From: an uncultured Lachnospiraceae bacterium
GTDB taxonomy: Bacteria > Bacillota > Clostridia > Lachnospirales > Lachnospiraceae
DNA: 64,000 nt
Direction of reading: 5' to 3'
Assembly (NCBI GenBank): GCA_910584725.1
Contig: CAJUBE010000002.1
Span: forward strand, 62,001 to 126,000
Positions 44,472-53,369 of this stretch are shown one piece after another (within the stretch, counting starts at the first letter, position 1; every line of letters starts with the position of its first letter). A program made the translations under genes and the position numbers. Under the pieces are notes generated by a model that was not told the DNA's origin, ran no database searches, and was given only the letters and a program-made list of their open reading frames with translations.

Positions 44472-45581
44472 TCACCGCCTGCCGGTAATCACAGGATAGT
44501 AGGTATCCGCCGTCTTCTCCGTCTTCACATGGTACACATCGCACAAATCTGTCATCTCGAGACCACATCCCGCCGGATCGTAAGAACCGTAGAGCGCAAG
44601 CCCTTTCTCCACCGCCAGATTTTTCACCTTTTCCTCCACATCCAGCGCAATCCGAAAAGCCTCCTCAGATTCTATGTAATTATACATCATGGGCGAATAG
44701 GGTGGCAAGTATAAAATGACCTCCACACCCGCGCCCCGCAGATAGTCGATCAGCCCGGAAAGGCGCGAAAAATGCCCTTCGTCTATCTCTGCATAGTCCG
44801 TCATCCGATAGACCACATGCTCCTCCATGGCCTGCCTCGTCATCTCCTCCACATCCGCAGGATTCACCTCCCGCAGTTCACGCTGATAACTGACACTTCC
44901 GTCAGAATGTTTCAGATATCCTTCCGCCACCCATTCGTCCGTGTAGGAGACGGCAAACCACTTTCTGTCGGGAAGAAGGGTGACATTGTAGCGGAAATAG
45001 TCCAGAGAAAGGGCTTTTGCAAATTTCCGGCCCGTATCCTTTTGCGGGTTCGCCAGCTCTGGCGACAGCTTCCCGTCCAGCGTCAGCGACATATAGTTTG
45101 CATAGCTTTCCAATTCCTTCCACTTCTCGTTGTCGTGGCTCTTGTTAAAGAGAAAAGCGTCCACGCCGATCACAACCGTTTCCGGAAGCTTTTCCTCCGC
45201 GGTCAGAATACCTGTCACCGCCAATAGATCGTAAATCGTAGCCTCCGACAACCCCGCATTGTAAAAGGAGTCTGTCTCGAACATGGTATGCTCAAAAGTG
45301 TACACCCGACTGGAACCGAGAACCATGACCTGCGGCGGCTCCTCCATCCCTTTTATGCGCGCCGCCAGAAGGTTCCTGTCGTTGTAGTCAGAGTCTTCCA
45401 GACCCTCCACGTTCTTTCCCGCCGCCATCTGCGCGGCAATGTCGTCGTAGGTGACACGGAGAAGGGCGTAGGAATCTATGTACCAGTTGACCCATCCTAT
45501 GAAGAGAAAGAGCGGCAGGAGAAAGAGCACCGCTTTACACCATTTTTTTATCATCTGTAACCTCATAAATTTTGATTGCAT
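44472..45581 (-). CDS. DltD-like SGNH-fold membrane protein
   Basis: Protein of 369 aa with one N-terminal helix (about 16-36) and an outer SGNH-type domain: MVLGSSRVYTFE (residues 86-97) and the Asp-x-x-His pair in LCDVYHV near the end. DltD completes transfer of D-alanine to the acceptor polymer outside. First gene of the minus-strand cluster; GAGG precedes ATG 45581. The upstream gap is repetitive and shows no convincing promoter. It is not closely similar to the other SGNH protein at 32979-34154. Confidence 0.82.
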   Translation of the reverse strand: MQSKFMRLQMIKKWCKAVLFLLPLFLFIGWVNWYIDSYALLRVTYDDIAAQMAAGKNVEGLEDSDYNDRNLLAARIKGMEEPPQVMVLGSSRVYTFEHTMFETDSFYNAGLSEATIYDLLAVTGILTAEEKLPETVVIGVDAFLFNKSHDNEKWKELESYANYMSLTLDGKLSPELANPQKDTGRKFAKALSLDYFRYNVTLLPDRKWFAVSYTDEWVAEGYLKHSDGSVSYQRELREVNPADVEEMTRQAMEEHVVYRMTDYAEIDEGHFSRLSGLIDYLRGAGVEVILYLPPYSPMMYNYIESEEAFRIALDVEEKVKNLAVEKGLALYGSYDPAGCGLEMTDLCDVYHVKTEKTADTYYPVITGRR

Positions 45582-45826
45582 TTTTCGCTCATTAATTCGC
45601 TCATAATCCGCTCATAATTCGCTCGTTTAAATGAACGGATTTATTTGAAATTTATATCTTGTTCATGATCTTGTTCACATCTTGGTCACTTTGAACAAGA
45701 TACGGTTCGCCGTGTGGCAATTTATCATGACCACATCATAACCATCTTGGTCATGATATGGTCATGATCTTGATTATAACCGTTTTTTATCTGGTTTTTT
45801 CGCTCATCTGAAATGAGCGGATTATG
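45582..45826. repeat. Low-complexity repeat spacer derived from the neighbouring gene
   Basis: Minus-strand reading shows four imperfect repeats of GAGCGAATTATGA-type sequence (about 45590-45635), several copies of AACAAGATNATG, and CGCTCATTTCAGATGAGCG (45807-45825, palindromic arms). The first and last match the coding stretch 46012-46068 of the AlbA_2 gene almost base for base. The spacer therefore looks like an expanded and partly duplicated copy of that linker-coding region. No gene or clear promoter seen. Confidence 0.6.
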
Positions 45827-47212
45827 TTAAAGCCTTGTATATTCATTTCCTTTTGTTGTTTTCTTACTTTTAATAACACCACAATCAGTCAGTACTTTTA
45901 AGTATCTGCGAACCTGCGCCTCTGATTTTCCTGTGACTTCCATGCCCTCTTTCGTAGTAATCGTATCGTTGGACTTGAGATACTCAAGTATCTGCTGTAC
46001 TGCTACTTTCATCTTTTCGCTCATTAATTCGCTCATAATTCGCTCATCTGAAATGAGCGAATTATTTTCATTATCAGAAAGCAGATTACGATATTTATCA
46101 CACGCCTTACAAAGCACCATAATTCCCGATGCGCTTATTGTGTATTCTGGCAACAAAGCATCATACCTTGCACAAGCCTCTTTCATTTTATCAAACCCTC
46201 TGCCCCATGCCTCTATCATTCCGCTTTTAAAGAAAACATTTGCCAATTTAGGGTTATACGGCCTAGAGGAATGCTTTGCAAACAATTTCTCCGTTGAATC
46301 CAACTCCGATGGCATCTCGCCATCATTCCAGATATATATTTTATCCTCGTACACACTGATCTGAATCGGATTGCAGGCGCTATAATCCTTGTGAACCACC
46401 GCATTCAGCAGTATCTCACGGAATGCATCCTGCGGAAACATAAACTGCTCAATCCTCTGAATCCCTTCATAATAAATTAACGCTTTCAAATATTTCGTAT
46501 AAACCAAATCAACCGTCTTATCAATCTGTTCAATCAAGGAACCGTGTACCTCATCCTGATATCTCAAGTCCGCATCAGAGTCCCCAAAATATCCAATCTT
46601 AATATACGAACCCGTAACCCATTTCTCCGGGTCTTTATAGAACGCCAGCATTGCCGCTCTAATCAGATACCCGTCCTCATCAAACAAGCGAAGATTCTCC
46701 ATCAATATCGTATCATCAACCTTTGCTTCTTCCTCTGTCAGTCTTCCTCTTCTTATCGCCTTTTCTTTTAGTAAATCAATCGCTTCCCGCCGTAAATCCG
46801 TCACCTGTAGTTTAGGTATCGGCATACCGTCCCAAGTTCTGCCCTGCGACTTCAAAATTGCTTTGTCCAGTTCTTTCCCTGTTATCGTTCTCATGGTGCT
46901 GCCGGAGCGATAGAAATATTTGCCGTGATAGCTGATGAGAGACGGGTACTTGTCCACAATGATTTCAATGTATTGCAGTTTATCCTCATATAGCAAGTTT
47001 ACATCTGCTACAATGCCCATTGTGTCTGTAATCTTATTGGGGATAGATTCCAAAAGCTTTTTGATGTCTTTATCATTGAGTCCTACAACATCCCCATTGT
47101 CATTTTTGCCAATATAAAGCGTTCCGCCGTATGCGTTTGCATAGCCGCAGATCCACTCTAAGAACTCATCATGCCATGATTCTTTATATTCTATTGTTTG
47201 ATGTTCCGGCAT
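45827..47212 (-). CDS. AlbA_2/Schlafen-type ATP-binding putative transcriptional regulator
   Basis: Protein of 461 aa: N-terminal AlbA_2 domain (EYKESWHDEF, YANAYGGTLYIGKNDNG), a HATPase-like C-terminal domain (REILLNAVVHKDYS, WGRGFDKMKEA) and a final winged helix (MEVTGKSEAQVRRYLK). Between them is a repetitive linker (ISDERIMSELMSEKM). The family is widespread in Firmicutes and often linked to mobile DNA; regulation or defence is suspected, not shown. Base composition is more AT-rich than the polysaccharide genes. It is followed upstream by the GNAT gene at 3 nt spacing, so they form an operon. Confidence 0.82.
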   Translation of the reverse strand: MPEHQTIEYKESWHDEFLEWICGYANAYGGTLYIGKNDNGDVVGLNDKDIKKLLESIPNKITDTMGIVADVNLLYEDKLQYIEIIVDKYPSLISYHGKYFYRSGSTMRTITGKELDKAILKSQGRTWDGMPIPKLQVTDLRREAIDLLKEKAIRRGRLTEEEAKVDDTILMENLRLFDEDGYLIRAAMLAFYKDPEKWVTGSYIKIGYFGDSDADLRYQDEVHGSLIEQIDKTVDLVYTKYLKALIYYEGIQRIEQFMFPQDAFREILLNAVVHKDYSACNPIQISVYEDKIYIWNDGEMPSELDSTEKLFAKHSSRPYNPKLANVFFKSGMIEAWGRGFDKMKEACARYDALLPEYTISASGIMVLCKACDKYRNLLSDNENNSLISDERIMSELMSEKMKVAVQQILEYLKSNDTITTKEGMEVTGKSEAQVRRYLKVLTDCGVIKSKKTTKGNEYTRL

Positions 47213-47215
47213 ATT

Positions 47216-48055
47216 TCACCTGCTTTCTAAATTCCCACTTTCTAAATCTATCAAGCCCATTAATTCCATTTTTTTCAGAAGTTTAGATTCCATATCCGCT
47301 AGTTTAGCATCGATTTTATCCTTTGCCTCACCATAACTTTTTATCTCTTCCAAGTCTTCTAACCACTCTCTCATAACCTCTTTATATTTTTCTTTTGAAA
47401 GCGTTCTTCGACATTCCATATGCTTTCTTTTATTCTTCATCTCAACTCCGTTTGTATTAATTGTTTTTAAATTCTGATACTTCAGTTTATACACTAATAA
47501 ATGTGTAAGAAGCAAGTCTGTCACTACATCAAATTGTTCTGCCAAATCTTGCATACGCTTATCTAGTAAATACCTATGTGTCTTAATAAATGAATCTGCT
47601 CTTTCATCCGATATCTGAAAATCTTTTACTAAACCTGTTGGCAAACCTCCAAGTTTTTCAAGCAGAAACTGACTCGCATAATTATCGGGTTCAACTTTTA
47701 CATAAAATTCCTGCTTATCATAATTTTCCGCCAACTCCCTAAGCATTTTAATGATTGCCTTATACCCGATTCCCTTATGCTGGCATTCTTGCATTATCTC
47801 AATTTCTATTTCTGAAATATCAACAGAAATATCCTTAACCGCACATTCACCGCAATACGCAAGTTCGGGTATAGTTTCTATCACATAGCATATTCTGTTT
47901 TGATTATTAAACTGATTCTGCCACAATTTATCTTCATATTCCTTTTGATATTCCAACGCTTTATCAGTGAAAAGTGCTACCGATTTTTGCAATGCAAAAT
48001 AATTTCTTCTATCCTCTACACTATCTTGTTGTATTAATCTCAATCTTATATCCAT
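47216..48055 (-). CDS. GNAT-family N-acetyltransferase with C-terminal extension
   Basis: Protein of 279 aa. Residues 1-165 have the GNAT fold: CQHKGIGYKAIIKMLREL holds the acetyl-CoA-binding Q-x-x-G-x-G/A, followed by NYASQFLLEKLGG. Residues 170-279 are helical and charged, with a coiled-coil-like end (KIDAKLADMESKLLKKMELM). Substrate unknown. ATG 48055 lies 3 nt upstream, in reading order, of the AlbA_2 gene. Confidence 0.75.
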   Translation of the reverse strand: MDIRLRLIQQDSVEDRRNYFALQKSVALFTDKALEYQKEYEDKLWQNQFNNQNRICYVIETIPELAYCGECAVKDISVDISEIEIEIMQECQHKGIGYKAIIKMLRELAENYDKQEFYVKVEPDNYASQFLLEKLGGLPTGLVKDFQISDERADSFIKTHRYLLDKRMQDLAEQFDVVTDLLLTHLLVYKLKYQNLKTINTNGVEMKNKRKHMECRRTLSKEKYKEVMREWLEDLEEIKSYGEAKDKIDAKLADMESKLLKKMELMGLIDLESGNLESR

Positions 48056-48096
48056 TATGCATTCCTTTATCCATTAGTAATTACAATTTATCTCAC

Positions 48097-48279
48097 CACT
48101 ATCACAGCTTTTAGTAATTACACTCCACCGTCAATTGCTGATATAATTTCATCATAAAGGTCAGCAAGGCTACTGTCAGGATGCCGCCCCTTGCATCCAA
48201 TATTTTGCGCGCACTCTGCCCTATTCTTTTCTTCTGTTCAACCGTAGGATTAGCCTACGGGAAATTATTATAAATAATG
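48097..48279 (-). pseudogene. Decayed duplicate of the methyltransferase 3' end
   Basis: This 183-nt stretch matches 51529-51832 (start CACTATCACA, end AAATTATTATAAA), with about 121 nt deleted. The deletion junction lies at AATTTC(A/G)TC, which occurs at both edges of the missing part, so recombination between short direct repeats is likely. It would encode only fragments of the C-terminal region of a DNA methyltransferase. No intact gene lies between 48056 and 48488. Confidence 0.75.
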
Positions 48280-48308
48280 CAAAAATACATCAATTGGAAA
48301 ATCTCCGT

Positions 48309-48334
48309 AATTTGGAATTTGTAAATTCCAAATT
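48309..48334. repeat. Perfect AT-rich palindrome
   Basis: AATTTGGAATTT (48309-48320) and AAATTCCAAATT (48323-48334) are exact complements with a 2-nt loop. Two more short palindromes follow (AATTCG...CGAATT and ATTGCA-ga-TGCAAT, up to about 48392). The rest of 48280-48488 shows nothing I can assign. Confidence 0.6.
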
Positions 48335-48488
48335 GGCTTAATTGCGGTTTCCTCACTTTGGGAATTCGTAAGTTCCGAATTGCAGATGCAATTTCCGCAG
48401 TTTGACCAATTTGTCCAATTGAATCCTGTATTTTCCATATTTGTTATATACAAGTCCGAGACATTGTTTTAACAAATCATTTATTCTT

Positions 48489-48731
48489 TCATTCCCGAAT
48501 CCATGACTCCATATTTCCGCTTTCTTCATCTTGAAGCATTTCCCATACATACTCCAACGACTCCGCATACAATCCGGACTCTTTATCCTGTAATAGTTCA
48601 TAAGTCATGGTCTTTAACAGTTTTTTCAATGCAGCTTCACTTGAGCAATTTTCTTCTTCACTAATGCGATGCACTAAATAAAGAGAGATTGCTTGTATTG
48701 ACTTATTTATATTCACGCTTGAAGCCTTCAT
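48489..48731 (-). CDS. Small protein of a DUF3990 operon
   Basis: Protein of 80 aa, helical: SIQAISLYLVHRISEEENCS, AALKKLLKTMTYELLQDKES, YAESLEYVWEML. Its ATG overlaps the stop of the DUF3990 gene by 4 nt, so it is translationally coupled. I do not recognise a named domain. Position suggests a third part of a toxin-antitoxin-like operon, either antitoxin or adaptor. Confidence 0.6.
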   Translation of the reverse strand: MKASSVNINKSIQAISLYLVHRISEEENCSSEAALKKLLKTMTYELLQDKESGLYAESLEYVWEMLQDEESGNMESWIRE

Positions 48732-49297
48732 CCCACTATCTCCCTTTTCATTTCCTTAAATCGAAGCTTTTGAATTGCAGCAATTGTTCCAAAAAAATAT
48801 TGCTTAGGCAGATTTTCTGGTTGTAATTCCTTTATTAAATTATCTAATATGTTATCTGCATACTCTGTCGCTATCAATTCTTCCCTATATGAGTTAATTA
48901 CAGTAACAGTATTTTCATCTGCGGTCGGACCGATTACAATATCATAATCATGGATAGTGCTATCCGAATCCCGATTTATCAATATAAATCGTACCCACTC
49001 CCGGTCGGCTTCCTTAAATATTTTTATCTTCAAATTCCCCGGATTATCAATGCAACTATCATCAAACTCTAAATTATATCTATATGCCTGAAATGTTTTC
49101 GTCCTATATTCAGAATTTCTTTGTCGTATCTTAGCTTCCCTTGCTTCCAATATGCGCTTATTTCTTCTGGCAATGCTTTCTGCATGATGTTTTACCGAAG
49201 TGGCATAAAATCCTTTTCCAAAATCTTTATATCCCTTACCCAATGTCACGTCGATTTCATTAATATCATAGGTTGTTCCATGGAATAAATCTTTCAT
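48728..49297 (-). CDS. DUF3990 family protein, ADP-ribosyltransferase-like
   Basis: Protein of 189 aa with the DUF3990 signature FHGTTYDIN, then GKGYKDFGKGFYATSVKHHAES, which resembles the NAD-binding H...Y core of ADP-ribosyltransferases. Family members occur in small operons with DUF3791 proteins and are suspected toxins. Flanked by DUF3791 (1 nt upstream) and the 80-aa gene (4-nt overlap). AT-rich, in the accessory block. Confidence 0.75.
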   Translation of the reverse strand: MKDLFHGTTYDINEIDVTLGKGYKDFGKGFYATSVKHHAESIARRNKRILEAREAKIRQRNSEYRTKTFQAYRYNLEFDDSCIDNPGNLKIKIFKEADREWVRFILINRDSDSTIHDYDIVIGPTADENTVTVINSYREELIATEYADNILDNLIKELQPENLPKQYFFGTIAAIQKLRFKEMKREIVG

Positions 49298-49298
49298 A

Positions 49299-49517
49299 TC
49301 AGACCGTCTCCTCTATCGCATCAATATAAGACTTCAAATCTTCTAAAATACCCTTTATACCCATCGAATTATATTCCTCATAGCAGAGGTCAATATAGGA
49401 AAGCAATTCATATTTATCTAAAAGGTCACTGACCTTGCTAAAATCCATATTCCATTCCTGCTTCATACAATTTGCGATTGTTATCTGCATATTTAATACA
49501 TTGTCAGTTCTGGTCAT
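49299..49517 (-). CDS. DUF3791 family protein, probable antitoxin
   Basis: Protein of 72 aa. Start ATG 49517 has GGGAGGG 8 nt upstream. DFSKVSDLLDKYELLSYIDLC and the late GILEDLKSYIDAIE fit DUF3791, the usual partner of DUF3990. First gene of a three-gene operon. A protective role is inferred from the pairing. Confidence 0.68.
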   Translation of the reverse strand: MTRTDNVLNMQITIANCMKQEWNMDFSKVSDLLDKYELLSYIDLCYEEYNSMGIKGILEDLKSYIDAIEETV

Positions 49518-49678
49518 AATGATACCCTCCCGTAGTCTCAATACATGTCCACATTAACATAAACAGCTATTCCAAAAATTGTTATAAAGCCACCTTTTCT
49601 CTGTTTATAAAACAATCCATTCCACAACAAGCAAAACTGTTTTAAGTGACATTCCCGAAATATCTACCGAAAAAACTA

Positions 49679-51461
49679 TTATTTCACAAATTTTGCAAAA
49701 AAAGCCGGCATTTCTTCCGCTGATACAGCAACAGGATCATTATTAGCGCCTATACGCGTATAATATGCTTTATCATACATTACAGCACCATTATCAGATG
49801 TTAACTTTAAAATAATGACGGACTTATTATAATAATTGACCATTCTAATCTTGGCACCCAACTGTCTGCGATAATGTTCTGTAATTGGTGCATTCTGCAA
49901 TTTATTTTTTATCATTGAAAAATATTTATCATAATTTCCACCATAATATTTCTTTACCTCTCCGTCAACGCCATTAATATAAAACGTTCCTCTCCTTACA
50001 TAATCTTCTCCATATTTATTCTTTATTTTCTCTGCATCTTCAAATTTATCAGCAACGCCAATAATAACATATCCAACCGCCTTATTATCTGTATTAGCCA
50101 TTGCTGTCAACGTTTTAAAAATTTTATTTATTAATTCCTCATTCAAAACTTCGGTTTTTAAATCAAATAGTCCTTGTTTAAAATCATATTGGCTATTTTC
50201 TGTTTTTGACTGATTCAATAGCGTTTCCAATTCTGTGGCATATGAATAGTACATCGGATCATCCATATTCCTATCCACAAGACATGGTGCCAAAACCGCA
50301 GACGTGGCTTGTATTAATTCATTTTTTTCTTTACTCGCCCACCACCCACCACCACCTGCTATATTCATCGTCACATTACTAATATTTGATAGTTTGTTAT
50401 ACACTAAATCATAATCTTCTATTTTCTTTTCTTCTTTTACTAACAAATTATGCAAAGCCAAAAATAATAGCTGGAAATATCTTGGTCCTCTATAAAGTCT
50501 AGAACCTACCATTTGCCCAATAATAGACTTATTTCTGTTATGAAAAATTCTTCTTATTTCATCGAATACATATAAAAATTGGCTTTCCAATACTTCTGGT
50601 GTAATTGCAGAAATTGCATCTTCAATTTTTTTACTTCTTGTCTCTGAATCCACCGTTTTAAATCCATAATACTCATCTAATACACTTACATTTGAAGGCG
50701 GAATGGGAGATAATACCATGGCGGCAAGAATATCCGCAATCTGTTCTTCATCTAACGACATTCTCAAGTCCTCTTTATTCATTATATTTTCTTTTACCCA
50801 AAAAATTGTATCAGGATCAATACCTCCAGAATCTTTACTTATACTAATTTTTTTTCATCTGTGACAGTAATAATATATCTTCATGTGATACATCTCCTCT
50901 AATCTTCGTCGAAATATCCCTTACAAGTTCTGCGAAATTACTTGTAGCTCCTGCCTGTCTGATTTCTTGTCTGGATAAATGTTGTCCATTAGAATTTATC
51001 CTCCTAAAGACTTCATCAATAATATTAGAATCTTTTTCATCATATATAGAAAAGGGCAATTCATAACTCACTATTTTAACACATATGGTTCTCTCCAGTA
51101 TTGGAAGTTTCTGCTGTACGATACCTTTATCCAGTAAATCTTTAGTAATCGCAGTCGAAGCCAAATCAAAAAAACACCCATTTTCGAGAGCATAACCATT
51201 CTCGATAAAACTAAAAACAGCATTTAGTCTTTGCAGACCATCTATGATTTCAAATCTTTCCAAATCCTTATAATCATTTTTTGCAAAAAGAAATAGTGGC
51301 ACTGGATAACCATTCGCCAAGGAATCAATAAATGCTCTTTTTTCGTCAACTCCCCAAACAAGTTTTCTTTGATATCTCCTATTCACCAAAAACAGCTCAC
51401 TACGATAATCTTCATATGCTCTTTCTACTACTTTTCCATTAATAATTGGTTGTTTTGCCAT
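49679..51461 (-). pseudogene. DUF262-AlbA_2 fusion protein gene, frameshifted at an A8 run
   Basis: The first part (51461-50844) encodes a DUF262/GmrS-like domain: LVNRRYQRKLVWGVDEKRAF, LANGYPVPLFLF and the ParB-like FEIIDGLQRLNAVF. It stops at TAG 50844, just after eight A residues (50855-50848). Removing one A joins it in frame to the second part (open to 49679, first ATG 50782), which ends in an AlbA_2-like domain (DFKQGLFDL, TAMANTDNKAVGYVIIGV). The restored protein would have 593 aa. DUF262 proteins are parts of modification-dependent nucleases and other phage defences. ATG 51461 has GGAGG upstream. Either a phase-off gene, decay or an assembly error. Confidence 0.75.
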
Positions 51462-51543
51462 TTTAGCCTCCTTCATATGTCTTAAATATAAAACAACAGT
51501 AGCAACACTGTCTTCCAAAAAATTGTGACACTATCACAACTTT

Positions 51544-52931
51544 TTAGCAATTACACTTCACCGTCAATTGCTGATACAATTTCATCAATTCCGCCACACA
51601 GCTTTCTTCCGTAGTTTCCTTAATAGAGAATTCATATGTCTGCATAACCGCCCGATCGTTTTGCTGGTGCGCTTTTCTAAGTTCTGACGGTATAGCAATT
51701 TCGTCATAAAGATCAGCAAGACTACTGTCAGGGTACAGCTCTCTCGCATCCAATATTTCCTGCACAGTTTGCTCTATTTTTTCTTTCTGCTCAACCGTAG
51801 GATTCGACCACGAGAAATTATTATAAACAATGTCCTTTGAATTAGTATAATCTGACTTCAAGCGTGCGGCAACCGTTCTCATCCAAGCCATATGAACATT
51901 TGATGTCAAAACTCCAAAATGATATATCTCCGCATCAGGAATAATAAACAATTTATTTCAACTATTACAGAATTATCTAAATATCCCAAGGGAATGTATC
52001 TTCGCTTTTCTGACGAAACAATCGGTATAGCAACCAATCTTGCTGGATTTCTTTGCTCCCGAAACAGCATAGGCGTTTCCGCTTTTTTGCGCGCTCCAAC
52101 ATCATTACTTGCCGCCCGCATTTCTTGTACCGCTTTAACCCGCTTTATTACATAGGGCATATTGCAAAACTGAGCCGGAGAACAATCGACCAGCCATAAA
52201 CACCATCGCTTTTTATTTTTAATAAACTCATATCCCTTCATATAATGCTTAATAAACGGAATTGCCTGTGGCTCCTTAGAAATAAAATCTTCATATATCT
52301 TTTTCTTCAATAAATGAGGTTTCCTCCATCCATAGCTTGATTACCCATAGTAATTAGAGGAGCATTTCATATAGGTTTCTTTCTCCTTAAAACTATAATA
52401 TTTTCCCCATCAAACAAATAGTGACTTATGCTTGATACCTCTTTAACCGTATTCTCAAATATAAATATTTCTTTCCCGTGGTAATGCCGAAAACATATAA
52501 TAACCATCTGCCCCTGCGATACAGAATTTGTGAACACAAAATGCAACTTCACACTTTGTTCCTTGAAATACCCTGCTGCTTTTTTATACCAGCAACATAC
52601 ATAGTCAAGCAATGCTGGCTTCACTTCTGTAAGCACAGTTTTCATATCTTGCTTTTGCATCTCGCTGGCAAATTTAAATCCTACAAACGGCGGATTACCC
52701 ATAATATAATTCAGCTCATATTTAGTAACAACACCATTCCAATCAATTTTAAGCGCATTTCCCTCCGCTATATTTGCATATGATTTCAACGGAAATTTCT
52801 ATTCCATAGAACTGACCAATTGATACTTGTATCAGATTAAAAGCCTCCCTACTTAATACAATTTGTCCGCCTTGCAATTCATTAAAAATTTCAATTTCTA
52901 ATCTGCACAAAAAAAAATATGTTTCCGTCAA
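51544..52931 (-). pseudogene. Class I SAM-dependent DNA methyltransferase (YeeA/MmeI-like), degraded
   Basis: Fragments in three frames follow the family order. 52931-52749: NELQGGQIVLS, IGQFYGIEISVEI. 52789-52367: the catalytic MGNPPFVGFKF, LDYVCCWYKKAAGYF, then a jump to the late VLRRKKPI. 52310-51906: FIKHYMKGYEFI, KKRWCLWLVDCSP, PIVSSEKRRYIPLGYL. 51951-51544: YHFGVLTSNVHMAWMRTVA, RLKSDY, IVYNNFSW. At least three frameshifts and one internal deletion exist and the N-terminal half is missing, so it is dead. Intact relatives are single-chain restriction-modification or methylase proteins. Confidence 0.85.
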
Positions 52932-53061
52932 AAATTATCCGAACCACATGCCGGATCTGTTGTCGTCCTATAAATGATACAATGTAGCTTTTATAAATCC
53001 GTACTATGGTAACGACGAACACGCGCCGGGTGCATTTATCGAATTAACAATTGGCAAATAA
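52930..53061 (+). pseudogene. Possible short coding remnant on the plus strand
   Basis: One frame reads NYPNHMPDLLSSYK, a stop, then AFINPYYGNDEHAPGAFIEL before TAA 53061. The composition looks protein-like and differs from the AT-rich spacer around it. I do not recognise the family. Evidence is weak. Confidence 0.2.
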
Positions 53062-53082
53062 GTCAAGTGTCATGCATAATTT

Positions 53083-53307
53083 TTATTTTTGCATATGTTT
53101 CCCTAATACTGCACAACATTCAACAAAAGCAAGCTGTTGATATTGAATATCTATTTTCTCCGCACTTTTAAGAAACTCATCTAACTTCTTTGCACAATCA
53201 GTCACTTTCCATATTTGCTGATTATGATACTGCTGTTGCTTTTGCTGCAGTTGTGCCTGTATCTGTTGTTGATTAAAAATATTGTATATTTGATTTTGGT
53301 TGATCAT
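53083..53307 (-). CDS. Small glutamine-rich conserved hypothetical protein
   Basis: Protein of 74 aa. The N-terminal third is Gln-rich (NQQQIQAQLQQKQQQYHNQQ), the rest is helical with KVTDCAKKLDEFLKSAEKI and two Cys near the end. Similar small proteins are common in gut Clostridia; function unknown. GGGGTGTTGGA precedes ATG 53307. Confidence 0.6.
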   Translation of the reverse strand: MINQNQIYNIFNQQQIQAQLQQKQQQYHNQQIWKVTDCAKKLDEFLKSAEKIDIQYQQLAFVECCAVLGKHMQK

Positions 53308-53369
53308 TCCAACACCCCCGTAAATAATGATAAATTTCTATCTTTTTAACATTCCCTTATATCTAATCA

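Noticed and set aside
45799..45825. CGCTCAT-ctgaa-ATGAGCG hairpin as a terminator of the AlbA_2 gene
   Set aside because: On the minus strand it is followed by A residues rather than T residues, and the same sequence occurs inside the gene as a coding repeat.
48268..48453. 61-codon minus-strand frame rich in Asn, Cys and Trp
   Set aside because: Covers the AT-rich palindromes at 48309-48392, has no ribosome site and no homology I recognise; composition follows from the palindromes.
50844..50855. Programmed -1 ribosomal frameshift at the A8 run
   Set aside because: A -1 shift meets a TAA within three codons; only +1 (or loss of one A) opens the downstream frame, which does not fit the usual slippery-site mechanism.
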